A stretch of DNA of 64,000 bases from an uncultured Clostridia bacterium (GTDB taxonomy: Bacteria; Bacillota; Clostridia; Oscillospirales; Acutalibacteraceae): assembly GCA_944384825.1 (NCBI GenBank), contig CALWUT010000010.1, positions 36,770 to 100,769 of the forward strand, given 5' to 3'. Positions within the stretch are counted from its first letter, which is position 1; every line of letters begins with the position of its first letter. Made by a program: the position numbers and the translations under genes. Below the pieces are notes generated by a model. The model saw nothing but the letters and a program-made list of their open reading frames with translations. It did no database searches and was not told the origin of the DNA. This document shows positions 1-9,755 of the stretch, piece after piece.

Positions 1-323
1 GAATATTTAGTAAGCCATCTAAGACCTAAAGTTTGTCTTCTGTCTGCTCTTACTTCAATTGGAACCTGATACGTCGCTCCTCCTACTCTGCGCGCCTTAA
101 CTTCAAGCGTGGGCATGATATTTTCCATAGCTTCTTCAAAGACTTCTAGTGGTTCTCTTCCAGTTTTAAGGCGAACCGCTTCAAATGCTTTATAAACTAT
201 TCTTTGAGCTATTCCTCTTTTCCCGTCTACCATTATGTTATTTATAAGACGGGTAACCAATTTAGAATTATAAATCGGATCTTGTAACACATCACGTCTA
301 ACGATATTACCTCTTCTTGGCAT
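1..323 (-). CDS. rpsG: 30S ribosomal protein S7 (3' end cut by window edge)
   Basis: The minus-strand frame from the ATG at 323 begins [20 protein letters not shown] and continues with the conserved S7 body, including [14 protein letters not shown] and [15 protein letters not shown]7 nucleates assembly of the 30S head by binding the 3' major domain of 16S rRNA. About 107 of the usual 156 residues are visible; the C-terminus lies beyond position 1. A strong SD (GGAGGG) precedes the ATG. It follows rpsL by about 160 bases, the normal rpsL-rpsG order. Confidence 0.96.
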   Translation of the reverse strand, partial: MPRRGNIVRRDVLQDPIYNSKLVTRLINNIMVDGKRGIAQRIVYKAFEAVRLKTGREPLEVFEEAMENIMPTLEVKARRVGGATYQVPIEVRADRRQTLGLRWLTKY

Positions 324-483
324 ATTTCTTCCCTCCTTCACACTAAATGATATCATAGGTACTCGAAAGTAATTTAGCTTCCGCTCCGCCTCTACAGAGG
401 TAACTTTATAATTAAAATAGTTTATAAAATACTTCTGCAATGCATTTAATCGTAAAGCTTAATCAAAATTTCTTTCTAAGTAT

Positions 484-924
484 TTATTTCTTTCCTGCCG
501 GTTTAGCAGCACCTGCTTTAGGACGTTTTGCTCCGTACTTAGAACGCGCTTGCATACGTTTAGCTACTCCTTGAGCGTCAAGTGTACCTCTTATTATATG
601 ATAACGCACACCAGGTAAGTCTTTTACACGTCCGCCTCTTATAAGCACTACGCTGTGTTCTTGGAGGTTATGGCCTATTCCCGGGATGTAAGAAGTTACT
701 TCCAACCCATTTGAAAGACGTACCCTTGCAATTTTTCTGAGTGCGGAGTTAGGTTTTTTAGGAGTAGCGGTTTTAACGGCAGTACAAACTCCTCTTTTTT
801 GAGGTGAAGTTTGGCTTATAGCTATTCTTTTTTTTGAATTCCATCCTCTTAAAAGTGCAGGAGCTTTAGCTTTTTTCACCTGGCTTTTTCTTCCTTTGCG
901 AACTAACTGATTAAATGTTGGCAT
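484..924 (-). CDS. rpsL: 30S ribosomal protein S12
   Basis: The protein is 146 residues, starting [15 protein letters not shown]. It has the universally conserved decoding-centre loops [11 protein letters not shown] and [18 protein letters not shown]12 monitors codon-anticodon pairing in the 30S A site. A longer in-frame start exists at 966, but the ATG at 924 is directly preceded by GAGGAGGTG and matches the family N-terminus. The C-terminal tail is Lys/Ala/Pro-rich. It heads the rpsL-rpsG pair; rpoB and rpoC, which normally lie upstream, are absent here and replaced by a leader-peptide gene at 1067-1522. Confidence 0.97.
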   Translation of the reverse strand: MPTFNQLVRKGRKSQVKKAKAPALLRGWNSKKRIAISQTSPQKRGVCTAVKTATPKKPNSALRKIARVRLSNGLEVTSYIPGIGHNLQEHSVVLIRGGRVKDLPGVRYHIIRGTLDAQGVAKRMQARSKYGAKRPKAGAAKPAGKK

Positions 925-1000
925 AATACACCTCCTCATTAAATATTGAAACTTGCATTGGGACATTATGTTTAATAAAATAAACCCAATACAGGTTATA

Positions 1001-1030
1001 ATTCTAGCATGTTTAATAATTATTTGTCAA
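1001..1030 (-). promoter_or_regulatory. Promoter for rpsL-rpsG
   Basis: On the minus strand TTGACA (1030-1025) and TAGAAT (1006-1001) are separated by 18 bases, a close sigma-A match, about 80 bases upstream of the rpsL ATG. Confidence 0.6.
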
Positions 1031-1066
1031 GATAATTTCAGTATAATCATATTCAAAAATTAAATT

Positions 1067-1522
1067 TTATCCCTTTAATTTTTTCTTGCAATAATTCACA
1101 AGCTTAGGTACTCCTAACGTAGCTGCTACTGTCACACCTACCAAGCCTATGGCCAGACCGGTTTCTACTATTTTATCGCTGTTATCATAAACAAAGAGTT
1201 TAAACTTTTCTTCCTTTCCAGGTTCAATTGTAAAAAAACCATAGTCATCCTCACTCATAACCATACCTTTCAATTTACCAGAAAGCTTATCTACAAGTCC
1301 ATCCCCCCATCCGCCTGAACATTTTGATAACTCCTCTTCGCTGATTTTCGAAATCTTTGAAACCAATTCGCTTTTTTCCTTTAAAATTTCATCTGCTTCT
1401 TCCTTTGATATTTCTAAACTGTAGCTTTTAAATATCTCATATATTTCATCACCGGTTTTGGCTTCCAGTACTTTCTCTGCTACTTCTTCCTCTTTAAGTT
1501 TCTCTATTATTTCTTTCCTCAT
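1067..1522 (-). CDS. Double-glycine leader precursor, 151 aa
   Basis: The start is set at the ATG at 1522, eight bases after AAGGAG; a GTG at 1531 lies too close to that SD. The first ~70 residues form an acidic helical, Nif11-like leader that ends EEELSKCSGG, with E at -8 and L at -7 before the GG (residues 70-71). This is the consensus cleaved by C39-type bacteriocin exporters. The ~80-residue cargo starts WGDG, has a polar middle, and ends in a hydrophobic helix (GLAIGLVGVTVAATLG) followed by a Lys-rich tail. I recognise no functional domain in the cargo. No modification enzyme is adjacent. Function is unknown; export through an ABC system is inferred from the leader only. Confidence 0.72.
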   Translation of the reverse strand: MRKEIIEKLKEEEVAEKVLEAKTGDEIYEIFKSYSLEISKEEADEILKEKSELVSKISKISEEELSKCSGGWGDGLVDKLSGKLKGMVMSEDDYGFFTIEPGKEEKFKLFVYDNSDKIVETGLAIGLVGVTVAATLGVPKLVNYCKKKLKG

Positions 1523-1579
1523 CTTCAACACTCCTTACTTTATTATTTAAATTTTTACTAATCATGCCTTACTTTTTTA

Positions 1580-1608
1580 ATTATATACGCTTAATATAAA
1601 ATTGTCAA
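1580..1608 (-). promoter_or_regulatory. Promoter for the 1067-1522 precursor
   Basis: The minus strand carries TTGACA (1608-1603), a 17-base spacer and TATAAT (1585-1580): a perfect sigma-A promoter about 60 bases before the start codon. The leader gene is thus an independent unit. Confidence 0.75.
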
Positions 1609-1809
1609 GTATTTTAATTTCAAAATATGATAAAAGAATTTTTCATCTAATTTCACAAGAATTAAACTATATTTAATCATCAAGAACTGAAGTTAAGTAA
1701 TATCTTTTATGTCATAACTTGTTTGATGAATAAATAATTATTATAATAAACTCTGCTAAATACTCATTACAAAATAAAAGATAACTTAAAATCAGACGAG
1801 GTGTAAGAT

Positions 1810-4029
1810 TTGTCAAAAGGTGTAACCATAAGAATGCAAAGGAGATCAATGATAGTACTTATTATCTTAGTATTTATCGGGTTTCCGCTGCTTGCTTTCA
1901 GACTCATAAATCTACAAATCATACAAGGAGAATTTTTGCAAAAAAAAGCTTCTGAACAACAGTTGACGGATACTAAAATAAACTCCAAAAGAGGAACTAT
2001 CTTCGATAGAAATATGAAACCTTTGGCTCAAAGTGCGAGTGTATGGACAGTGGTACTAGAACCTTCTTATATAGACTCAGATGAAAAACGCGAGCTTATT
2101 TGCAGTGGAATGCATGAAATACTGGATATTGATAAAAATAAACTCATAGAACTTTCAAAAAAAAGATCTTGCTATACCATCATTAAGAAAAAAGTAGAAA
2201 GTGATATAAAAGACAAAATAATAGAATTTAAAACAAAAAATAAAATTACTAGCGGACTTCGCTTGATTGAAGACTATAAACGCTATTATCCATTTAAAAA
2301 TTTCGCTGCTGCCGTTCTGGGGTTCACCGGAGCGGACAGTCAAGGCTTAGCTGGAGTAGAAGCATACTACGAAAAAACTTTAAAAGGCGAACCTGGACGA
2401 ATTTTAACCGCTAGAAATGCTTTAGGAACGGAAATGCCTTTTGAATATGAACAGCTTGTAAATCCAACCCCCGGATGTAGTTTGAAGCTTTGCATAGACG
2501 AATGTATCCAGCGATTTATGGAAAAAACTTTGGAAGAAGGAATTAAAACCCATAAAGTAAAAAATCGCGCTACTGCTATAGCAATGGATGTAAATACAGG
2601 AGAAATACTTGGCATGGCAGTTAAAGGAGATTTCGATCCTAATGAACCTTTTAAAATTGCAAATCCGGAAGAAGAACAAAGAATATCAGCCCTCCCTGAA
2701 GAAGAAAGAGCTAAAGCAAAAAATGAAGCTTTAAGTTACCAGTGGAGAAATAAAGCTATAAGTGACACTTACTATCCGGGTTCAGTATTTAAAATGGTAA
2801 CCGCTTCAATGGGTTTAGAATTAGATGTCGTGAATGAACGGTCTAATTTTAACTGTACAGGATCAATAAAACCTTATGAAGGAGCAAGACCTATAGGATG
2901 TCATAAACGAAGTGGTCATGGGTCTCAAAATTTCGTAGAAGCACTTTGCCACTCATGTAATCCAGCATTTATCACTTTAGGACAAAGAATAGGCGTTGAA
3001 AACTTCTTTAAATTTTACAAATCATTCGGATTTCACAATAAAACCGGAATCGATTTACCAGGAGAATCCAGCGATCTTTTCTTTAGCGCAGACGGAAGTA
3101 TGGCTCTTATCGATTTATGCGTTGCTTCTATGGGACAAAATTTTGGTGTGACTCCTATTCAAATGATTACTGCTGCTGCCGCAATTGCAAATGGAGGTAA
3201 TATAGTTCAACCTCATATTGTAAAAGAAATACTTGACGAAAACGGAAACATAATAAAGCGTATTGACCCAATAATAAAACGACAAGTAATCTCTGAAAAA
3301 ACCGCTAAAAGAGTAACTTCCATGCTATACGAAAATGCAGTACACGGAGCAGCTAAAAATGCTTACATCCCCGGATACAGAGTAGCAGGAAAAACCGGTA
3401 CCTCGGAAAAAATAGGATTATCCGCTCCGGGACAAAAAGATTATATTTCTTCATTTTGCGGATTCGCTCCGGCAGACGATCCTAAAATAGCAATGCTAGT
3501 ATTTTTTGATACTCCAAAAGGAGAGCAGTACTACGGAAGCGCAGTAGCGGCACCTGCATTTGCAGCTGCAATGCAAGACATCCTACCATACATGGGTATA
3601 GAAAAAGTTTATAATGAAGAAGAACTTGAAAAAATCGATACTGTTGTACCGGATTTAGTTGGAAAAAATATCTCAGAAGCTAAAAATGCTGCCGCTTCTC
3701 TCTCTCTTAATACTACAATTATCGGAAACGGCAACGCAGTAACTTCCCAAACTCCTGACGCGTCAAGTCATATCCCGAAAGGAGGAACTATTATACTTCA
3801 TACCGACTCTTCAAGTTCTAATATAAAAGTCCCGAAATTTATAGGACTTTCAGTATCAGAAGTTAACAGTACTGCTTCAGCAGTAGGTTTAAATACAAAA
3901 CTTTCAGGACTTAAACTTGAAGAACCGGATGTCAAAGTTTCTTCGCAAAGCATACCCGAAGGAACAGAAGTGCCTGTTGGAACTGTTATTACTTTAAATT
4001 TTGTACATAATGATTCTTCAGGAGAATAG
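1810..4029 (+). CDS. spoVD: Class B penicillin-binding protein with PASTA domains (SpoVD/FtsI type)
   Basis: This 739-residue transpeptidase cross-links septal or spore-cortex peptidoglycan at the outer membrane face. A single N-terminal membrane anchor (about residues 15-32) is followed by the dimerisation domain with RGTIFDRN. The penicillin-binding domain has SVFK with Ser325 as nucleophile, SCN at 382-384 and KTG at 528-530. Two PASTA repeats fill the C-terminus from about residue 613. The start is TTG at 1810 after GAGGTG. Two PASTA repeats and position before mraY fit SpoVD; a vegetative PBP2 role cannot be excluded because no second class B PBP is in the window. It begins a plus-strand run through the GGGtGRT gene. 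Confidence 0.88.
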   Translation: MSKGVTIRMQRRSMIVLIILVFIGFPLLAFRLINLQIIQGEFLQKKASEQQLTDTKINSKRGTIFDRNMKPLAQSASVWTVVLEPSYIDSDEKRELICSGMHEILDIDKNKLIELSKKRSCYTIIKKKVESDIKDKIIEFKTKNKITSGLRLIEDYKRYYPFKNFAAAVLGFTGADSQGLAGVEAYYEKTLKGEPGRILTARNALGTEMPFEYEQLVNPTPGCSLKLCIDECIQRFMEKTLEEGIKTHKVKNRATAIAMDVNTGEILGMAVKGDFDPNEPFKIANPEEEQRISALPEEERAKAKNEALSYQWRNKAISDTYYPGSVFKMVTASMGLELDVVNERSNFNCTGSIKPYEGARPIGCHKRSGHGSQNFVEALCHSCNPAFITLGQRIGVENFFKFYKSFGFHNKTGIDLPGESSDLFFSADGSMALIDLCVASMGQNFGVTPIQMITAAAAIANGGNIVQPHIVKEILDENGNIIKRIDPIIKRQVISEKTAKRVTSMLYENAVHGAAKNAYIPGYRVAGKTGTSEKIGLSAPGQKDYISSFCGFAPADDPKIAMLVFFDTPKGEQYYGSAVAAPAFAAAMQDILPYMGIEKVYNEEELEKIDTVVPDLVGKNISEAKNAAASLSLNTTIIGNGNAVTSQTPDASSHIPKGGTIILHTDSSSSNIKVPKFIGLSVSEVNSTASAVGLNTKLSGLKLEEPDVKVSSQSIPEGTEVPVGTVITLNFVHNDSSGE

Positions 4030-4089
4030 AATAAATTTAAGAGAAAAAATTAAACCAAATGAATTTTAATAATACGGAGGAAAATTCAA

Positions 4090-5133
4090 ATGAACAGCTA
4101 CGGAATATCAGCTGCAATATGTACTACTTTAGCTTTCATTATCACAACACTGCTAGGTAAAATCATGATTCCTTTTTTACATAATTTAAAGTATGGTCAA
4201 ACTATACTGGATGAAGGACCATCTTGGCATAAAAATAAGCAAGGTACTCCCACTATGGGCGGTATAATGTTTATAATAGGAATTATAGTCTCTACAGTAA
4301 TCTGTGTACCTCTTTACTACAAAATAGCCGAACTAAATGGAATACAAGCATATGAAACTCCACTAATGATAACCAAAATCTTTGCAGGTCTTGCAATGGC
4401 CGTAGGATATGGAGCTATAGGATTTATAGATGATTATGTGAAAGTAAGCAAAAAGCAAAACCAAGGTCTTACTCCAAAACAAAAATTAATTTTACAGTTC
4501 GGAGTGGTAATATGCTATTTCTTAGCAATTAATACAGCTAACAAAGTTAATGGAGGAGAAAGTCTTACAAAAGTCAATATCCCCTTTATCGGAACTTTAG
4601 AACTTGGATTTTTCTACTTTATTATTTTTGCAATTATTGTAGTGGGAATAGTAAACGCAGCCAACCTTACAGATGGTGTGGATGGACTTAGTGCTTCCGT
4701 AGCATTTTTTATAGCTATATTTTACATGGTAATAACAAACCTTTTAGGTATGTTCGGACTTAGTCTCGAAGCTGCAGCACTTGCGGGAGGATGCTTAGGT
4801 TTTTTAATTTGGAATCTCCATCCAGCTAAAGTATTCATGGGAGATACAGGCTCACTATTTTTAGGAGGTATAGTATGTGCGTTAGGATTAAGCTCGGGTT
4901 TACATGTTCCGCTTATAATTCTTTCGTTTGTATATACTTCCGAAATGTTTTCAGTTATATTACAAGTTTTATATTTTAAATTTACTCATGGAAAGCGACT
5001 ATTTAAAATGAGTCCTATTCATCACCACTTCGAAATGATCGGATGGAGCGAAAATAAAATATGTACAGTATTTAGCTTAGCTACAATATTTTTAGGAATA
5101 ATTTCTGTACTTATAGTAACACTTAGCATTTAA
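4090..5133 (+). CDS. mraY: Phospho-N-acetylmuramoyl-pentapeptide transferase
   Basis: MraY transfers phospho-MurNAc-pentapeptide from UDP to undecaprenyl phosphate, making lipid I on the inner membrane face. The 347-residue protein is a ten-helix membrane protein with the family motifs: FIDDYVK with the Asp pair at 114-115, NLTDGVDGL near 195, GDTGSLFLGG with Asp252, and a late HHHFE motif. ACGGAGG precedes the ATG. In many Clostridia murF and murD flank it; here it lies directly between spoVD and ftsW. Confidence 0.97.
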   Translation: MNSYGISAAICTTLAFIITTLLGKIMIPFLHNLKYGQTILDEGPSWHKNKQGTPTMGGIMFIIGIIVSTVICVPLYYKIAELNGIQAYETPLMITKIFAGLAMAVGYGAIGFIDDYVKVSKKQNQGLTPKQKLILQFGVVICYFLAINTANKVNGGESLTKVNIPFIGTLELGFFYFIIFAIIVVGIVNAANLTDGVDGLSASVAFFIAIFYMVITNLLGMFGLSLEAAALAGGCLGFLIWNLHPAKVFMGDTGSLFLGGIVCALGLSSGLHVPLIILSFVYTSEMFSVILQVLYFKFTHGKRLFKMSPIHHHFEMIGWSENKICTVFSLATIFLGIISVLIVTLSI

Positions 5134-5162
5134 AACTAGAAATAAGGAGTTAAAAAATAAAT

Positions 5163-6398
5163 ATGAAAGCAAAAAGGGTGAAGAAAGTCTTAAACGAAAA
5201 TAACAGCTCAAACCATTTAGGCGACAATAAAGCATTAATGGTTAAACAAAAAGGTAAACAGTCTTTATTTAAAAAATTACAATTACTTTCTATACGTTCC
5301 GATATGGATGTACCTTTTTTATTCCTTGTTATTACTATACTTGTAATAGGACTTATAATGATGTTTTCGGCGAGTTATCCAAATGCATTTTATCTCCATA
5401 ACCATGATAGTTTTTACTTTATAAAAAATCAGTTAGTATTTGCCTTTTTAGGCGTAGCTGCTATGTTTGCAGTTTCTTACATTGATTATCACATTTTCCA
5501 TAAATTTGCCGTCCCTATACTTGGAGTATCATTTTTACTCTTGATGGTTGTTTTGGTAATGCCTCCAATTAACGGCGTACACCGATGGATTCAACTGGGA
5601 TCATTCAGTTTTCAAGCTTCAGAAATTACAAAATTTGCAATAGTAGTCTCATTTTCGCACTTCATAAGTTTCAATCTTCACAGAATGCATACTTTCAAAT
5701 ATGGAATATTACCCTATCTTTTAATACTTGCTCCTACTATCGTACTTTTAGCTTTAGAACCTCATATTTCATGTTCCGTAATAGTTGTTTTACTGGCCGC
5801 AGGAATGCTTTTCATAGGTGGAATAAAGCTCAGATGGTTCGGCATGGTTCTCGGAGCAATAGCTTCTGCACTTATTTACTTGGTTGTCTTTACAGATAAA
5901 CTTACCTATGCTAATAATCGCATATCCGGATGGCTTGATCCATTTGGAGCATCATCGGGTGTAGATACATGGCAGACCCGTCAGGGACTTTACGCAATAG
6001 GATCAGGTGGAATTTTGGGACTCGGTCTTGGTCACTCACGCCAAAAGTATCTTTATATTCCCGAACCTCAAAACGATTTTATATTTTCAGTCGTTTGCGA
6101 AGAACTTGGATTCGTAGGTGCAGTGATAATATTACTGCTTTTTGCGTTACTGGTATGGAGAGGCATGCTAATAGCTATACATGCAAAAGATAAATTCGGT
6201 ATGCTTTTAGGTATAGGCCTAACAGCTCAAGTAGGTCTACAAGTTATACTTAATATATCAGTCGTTACAAATACAATCCCAAATACAGGAATAAGTTTAC
6301 CATTTTTCAGTTATGGAGGTACTTCTCTTATGATGCTTCTAGCTCAAATGGGAGTCATACTTTCAATTTCTAGGTCGTCAAGACTAGAAAAAACTTAA
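5163..6398 (+). CDS. ftsW: SEDS-family peptidoglycan polymerase FtsW
   Basis: The 411-residue polytopic protein has about ten membrane helices and SEDS hallmarks: a GVHRWIQLG-type segment, LLALEPHISCSV, and the C-terminal PNTGISLPFFSYGGTS motif. It polymerises glycan strands from lipid II with a class B PBP, plausibly the SpoVD-like protein upstream. A cytoplasmic basic tail of about 45 residues precedes the first helix. The order mraY-ftsW-murG without murD favours FtsW, though SpoVE is an equally close paralogue. Confidence 0.92.
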   Translation: MKAKRVKKVLNENNSSNHLGDNKALMVKQKGKQSLFKKLQLLSIRSDMDVPFLFLVITILVIGLIMMFSASYPNAFYLHNHDSFYFIKNQLVFAFLGVAAMFAVSYIDYHIFHKFAVPILGVSFLLLMVVLVMPPINGVHRWIQLGSFSFQASEITKFAIVVSFSHFISFNLHRMHTFKYGILPYLLILAPTIVLLALEPHISCSVIVVLLAAGMLFIGGIKLRWFGMVLGAIASALIYLVVFTDKLTYANNRISGWLDPFGASSGVDTWQTRQGLYAIGSGGILGLGLGHSRQKYLYIPEPQNDFIFSVVCEELGFVGAVIILLLFALLVWRGMLIAIHAKDKFGMLLGIGLTAQVGLQVILNISVVTNTIPNTGISLPFFSYGGTSLMMLLAQMGVILSISRSSRLEKT

Positions 6399-6419
6399 AT
6401 TTTATTATCGGAGGAAAAA

Positions 6420-7544
6420 ATGAGAGTAATTTTCGTAGGCGGAGGTACTGCAGGACATATTAATCCTGCTCTTGCTATAGCTCAATATGTTAAAGAAAAT
6501 GATCCGAGCAGCAGTATTTTATACGTAGGCGCAAAAGGAGGAATGGAAGAAAGCTTGGTTCCAAAAGCAGGATTTGAATTCAAAGGCATAACTATATCCG
6601 GATTTTCAAGAAAATTAAATTTAGATTCCATAAAGAAAAATATATCAACACTTAAAAATATAATAATCTCTACTTTCGAATCTAAAAAAATACTTAAAGA
6701 ATTTAAACCTGATATTTGTATCGGTACAGGCGGATATGTAAGCGGTCCTTTCTTAAGGGAAGCATCAAATTTAAAAATTCCATTTTTAATCCATGACTCT
6801 AATTCTTATCCCGGAGTAACCACTAAACTTCTTGCCAAAAAAGCAAATAAAGTACTCGTGGTAAACGAAGAAGCAAAAAAACATCTTCCATCCAATATAG
6901 AAATTTTAGTTACAGGTACTCCAGTTAGAAAAAAAATAGCCACTCTTGATCCTAAAAAAACTCGTGAAAAACTTCATTTAAACAGTAACCCTGTAATACT
7001 GTCATTTGGAGGGAGCTTAGGAGCAGAAGCTATAAATAAAGTAATTTCTGAAATAATCATAAAACAAAAAGACGATTCAAAATACAACTTCATCCATGCT
7101 TACGGCAAAAAAGGACATTCATTTTTGGATTCATTAAAAAAAAGCGGAATAGATATAACTGATAACTCTCGATACATCATAAAAGAATACATAGACAATA
7201 TGGCGGAATGTTTAGCTGCAGCCGATATAGTGATATGTCGCGCAGGAGCAACTACAATAAGCGAACTTCAAGCTTCAAAAAAACCTGCAATATTAATACC
7301 ATCTCCTAATGTAGCTGAAAACCACCAATATTATAACGCTTTGGCACTTGTAAACTCTAACGCTGGAAGTATGATAGAAGAGAAAAATTTAACTTGTCAA
7401 AGCTTAATGGATGAAATTGAGAAAATCCTTACCAGCCCTAAAGATATAAAGAATGAATACGCAAAAAATCTTGCAAAGATAGCTATTACGGACTCAACCG
7501 AACGAATATACGAAATTATAAAAAATACCGTAAAAAACAAATAG
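6420..7544 (+). CDS. murG: UDP-GlcNAc:lipid I N-acetylglucosaminyltransferase
   Basis: MurG converts lipid I to lipid II at the cytoplasmic face, supplying the FtsW/PBP pair encoded upstream. The 374-residue GT-B protein starts with the glycine-rich GGGTAGHINPALA motif. It has IGTGGYVSGP in the N-terminal domain, FGGSLGA at the domain junction and CRAGATTISEL plus PNVAENHQYYNA in the UDP-GlcNAc-binding C-terminal domain. CGGAGG precedes the ATG 21 bases after ftsW, so co-transcription is likely. Confidence 0.97.
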   Translation: MRVIFVGGGTAGHINPALAIAQYVKENDPSSSILYVGAKGGMEESLVPKAGFEFKGITISGFSRKLNLDSIKKNISTLKNIIISTFESKKILKEFKPDICIGTGGYVSGPFLREASNLKIPFLIHDSNSYPGVTTKLLAKKANKVLVVNEEAKKHLPSNIEILVTGTPVRKKIATLDPKKTREKLHLNSNPVILSFGGSLGAEAINKVISEIIIKQKDDSKYNFIHAYGKKGHSFLDSLKKSGIDITDNSRYIIKEYIDNMAECLAAADIVICRAGATTISELQASKKPAILIPSPNVAENHQYYNALALVNSNAGSMIEEKNLTCQSLMDEIEKILTSPKDIKNEYAKNLAKIAITDSTERIYEIIKNTVKNK

Positions 7545-7559
7545 CCGGGAGGAATTTAA

Positions 7560-8252
7560 ATGGAATACACTCCAAATACAGAAAACATGTCTTGTATCAA
7601 AGCATGCCCTCATCATGGTCCCTCACCTATCCCCGAAGAAGGAAACTGGATAAAAGCTTATGAAATAAGAGATATATCCGGCTTGTCGCATGGAATTGGA
7701 AAATGTGCTCCTCAGCAAGGAGCGTGTAAGCTTACTTTAAATGTTAAAAACGGAATAATCGAAGAAGCGCTTGTAGAAACTATAGGATGTTCGGGTATGA
7801 CTCATTCAGCAGCTATGGCAGGAGAAATTCTTCCGGGGAAAACATTACTTGAATGTCTAAATACAGATCTTGTATGTGACGCTATAAATGACGCTATGAA
7901 AGAAATATTTCTTCAACTTGTATATGGACGATCTCAAACAGCATTTTCTGAAGATGGTCTTCCTATCGGCGCTTCACTTGAAGATTTAGGAAAAGGAAAA
8001 TGTTCTCAAGTAGGAACTGTTTTCAGCACTAAACTTAAAGGCGTACGATACATGCAAACAACGGAAGGATACATACTTTCTCTCGGACTAAACGAAAATG
8101 ATGAAGTTATTGGATACAAATTCTTAAATCCCCGAATCATGATTGATAAAATAAAAAATGGATTAAGTGCTGAAGATGCTTTTGAAAAAAGTATGGGTAT
8201 TTACGGACGTTACTCAGAAGCAATAAGATATATAGATCCTAGAAAAGAATAA
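7560..8252 (+). CDS. Iron-sulfur cluster assembly scaffold (NifU/IscU-like, GGGtGRT-associated)
   Basis: The 230-residue protein has a NifU-N-like core with conserved cysteines in GKCAPQQGACKLTL and in TIGCSGMTHSAAMAGEIL, and an N-terminal Cys cluster (SCIKACPHHGP). This clostridial variant is commonly annotated as an Fe-S assembly scaffold and is found next to GGGtGRT genes, as here. It starts 15 bases after murG behind GGGAGG and so reads through from the cell-wall genes. Family assignment rests on motif recognition and neighbour; the precise clients are unknown. Confidence 0.8.
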   Translation: MEYTPNTENMSCIKACPHHGPSPIPEEGNWIKAYEIRDISGLSHGIGKCAPQQGACKLTLNVKNGIIEEALVETIGCSGMTHSAAMAGEILPGKTLLECLNTDLVCDAINDAMKEIFLQLVYGRSQTAFSEDGLPIGASLEDLGKGKCSQVGTVFSTKLKGVRYMQTTEGYILSLGLNENDEVIGYKFLNPRIMIDKIKNGLSAEDAFEKSMGIYGRYSEAIRYIDPRKE

Positions 8253-8297
8253 ATAATAAGCGTATAATAAAAACATCAAACGAAAGGATCGTATTTC

Positions 8298-9311
8298 ATG
8301 AAAACTAAAACCTATTTTGAAGGACTGGAAAACAGAATTCCTAAAATAGAAGAATTTTTAAATGAATTTAGAATAAAAGACCTAAATACAGCTAAAGAAA
8401 TTTGTGAAAAAGCAAAAATTTTCCCTGAAAAAATAGTAAAAAGTATTCAGCCTATTGCATTTGATAACGCAGTTTGGGCGTACACTTTAGGATGTGCCGG
8501 AGCGATTGTTTCACCTATAAAATCTGCTATGGAAGCTGCTCAAATAATTGGTAAAGGTCTTCAATCTTTTTGCATTCCGGGATCCGTAGCCGACACGCGT
8601 AAAGTTGGAATTGGACACGGAAACCTTGCAGCTAAATTGCTTAATGAAGATACTAAATGCTTCGCTTTCATCGCTGGACATGAATCTTTTGCTGCAGCAG
8701 AAGGCGCCATCGGAATAGTCAAATTTGCAAATAAAGTTAGAAAAAACCCTCTGAAAGTAATACTCAACGGACTTGGAAAAGACGCTGCTTATATAATATC
8801 TAGAATTAACGGATTTACATATGTTCGCACTAATCTAAACTATAAAAATAACTGTTTAGAAGTTTTATCGGAAAAAGCTTTCTCAGATAATTCAAATTCA
8901 AAAATAAAATGCTACGGAGTCAATGATCCTCTAGAAGGTCTTGAAATACTTAAATATGAAAAAGTTGATATTTCTATAACAGGAAATTCAACCAATCCCA
9001 CTCGCTTTCAGCATATCGTAGCTGGAACATACAAAAAATGGGCAACAGAAAATAATCAAAAGTATTTTTCGGTAGCTTCCGGAGGAGGAACCGGCAGAAC
9101 CTTACACCCGGATAATATGGGCGCAGGCCCCGCCTCATACGGACTAACTGACTCTATGGGTAGAATGCACAGCGACGCACAATTTGCTGGGTCTTCTTCA
9201 GTACCTGCACACGTTGAAATGATGGGTTTTATAGGTATGGGAAATAATCCTATAGTTGGAGCAACAGTCGCATGTGCAGTAGAAGTTGAACAGTACAAAA
9301 GTAATTTTTAA
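8298..9311 (+). CDS. GGGtGRT family protein
   Basis: The 337-residue protein contains the name-giving motif SGGGTGRTLHPDN near residues 255-268 and other Gly-rich family blocks such as GIGHGNLAAKLL and GAGPASYGLTDSMGRMH. This family is common in Clostridia and other anaerobes and is typically coupled to the NifU-like gene directly upstream. Its biochemical role is not established; context suggests Fe-S metabolism. The start ATG follows GAAAGGA with good spacing. Confidence 0.88.
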   Translation: MKTKTYFEGLENRIPKIEEFLNEFRIKDLNTAKEICEKAKIFPEKIVKSIQPIAFDNAVWAYTLGCAGAIVSPIKSAMEAAQIIGKGLQSFCIPGSVADTRKVGIGHGNLAAKLLNEDTKCFAFIAGHESFAAAEGAIGIVKFANKVRKNPLKVILNGLGKDAAYIISRINGFTYVRTNLNYKNNCLEVLSEKAFSDNSNSKIKCYGVNDPLEGLEILKYEKVDISITGNSTNPTRFQHIVAGTYKKWATENNQKYFSVASGGGTGRTLHPDNMGAGPASYGLTDSMGRMHSDAQFAGSSSVPAHVEMMGFIGMGNNPIVGATVACAVEVEQYKSNF

Positions 9312-9443
9312 TAGTACCATTTGCATAAAAATATATCAGTTTAATATAATACTTAAACGAAAATTTTAAGCTTAATTTAAAGATTTTTTAGTTTGTTCTG
9401 TACGTAATTTTCCTTGATTTTAATTTATCAGTCTGATAGGATA

Positions 9444-9656
9444 ATGAGAAAATTACTAAAGTTAGCAGGTGGTATTTTGAATAATTCTGAAAAAAATTCA
9501 TCATTCAAGTTAAGTAATTTTATAAAGAATAAAATACTCAAAATGTATGGTATAAAGAAAAATGAAGACTTAAATGTTTCCTCTTCACAACAAACCCTAG
9601 ATGCCACTCAAGAATCTGTATCCAGTTTATTGCCTCATGACGATAATAAACTATAA
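9444..9656 (+). CDS. Small hypothetical protein, about 60-70 aa
   Basis: A short open frame reads MRKLLKLAGGILNN and ends in a polar tail. The better ribosome site (AGGTGG at 9467-9472) would favour the TTG at 9477, giving a 59-residue product beginning MNNSEKNSSFKLSN. The product is basic and helical, then Ser/Gln-rich. No family is recognised. It sits alone between the GGGtGRT gene and spoVAD and is followed by a terminator. It may be a remnant. Confidence 0.35.
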   Translation: MRKLLKLAGGILNNSEKNSSFKLSNFIKNKILKMYGIKKNEDLNVSSSQQTLDATQESVSSLLPHDDNKL

Positions 9657-9695
9657 GTTTTTTTAGATTAGCTAAATATTTTACCTGATAATATC

Positions 9696-9735
9696 AAATA
9701 CTAAAATGAATTTTATTTTCATTTTGGTATTTTTT
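9696..9735 (+). terminator. Intrinsic terminator before spoVAD
   Basis: A long hairpin pairs AATACTAAAATGAA with TTCATTTTGGTATT and is followed by a T-run. It ends the murG/GGGtGRT unit or the small ORF. Confidence 0.7.
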
Positions 9736-9755
9736 ATAAGGGAGAGATTTAACTT

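Noticed and set aside
1767-1988. Minus-strand frame opposite the start of spoVD
   Set aside because: It has no SD, and its protein is the antisense of a well-supported gene; the same applies to other antisense frames in gyrA, gyrB, mnmE, pckG and rsmG.
9444-9656. KLLKLAGG as a double-glycine leader
   Set aside because: The would-be leader is ten residues, has no Nif11-like helix and no acidic -8 residue; the better start (9477) would exclude it.
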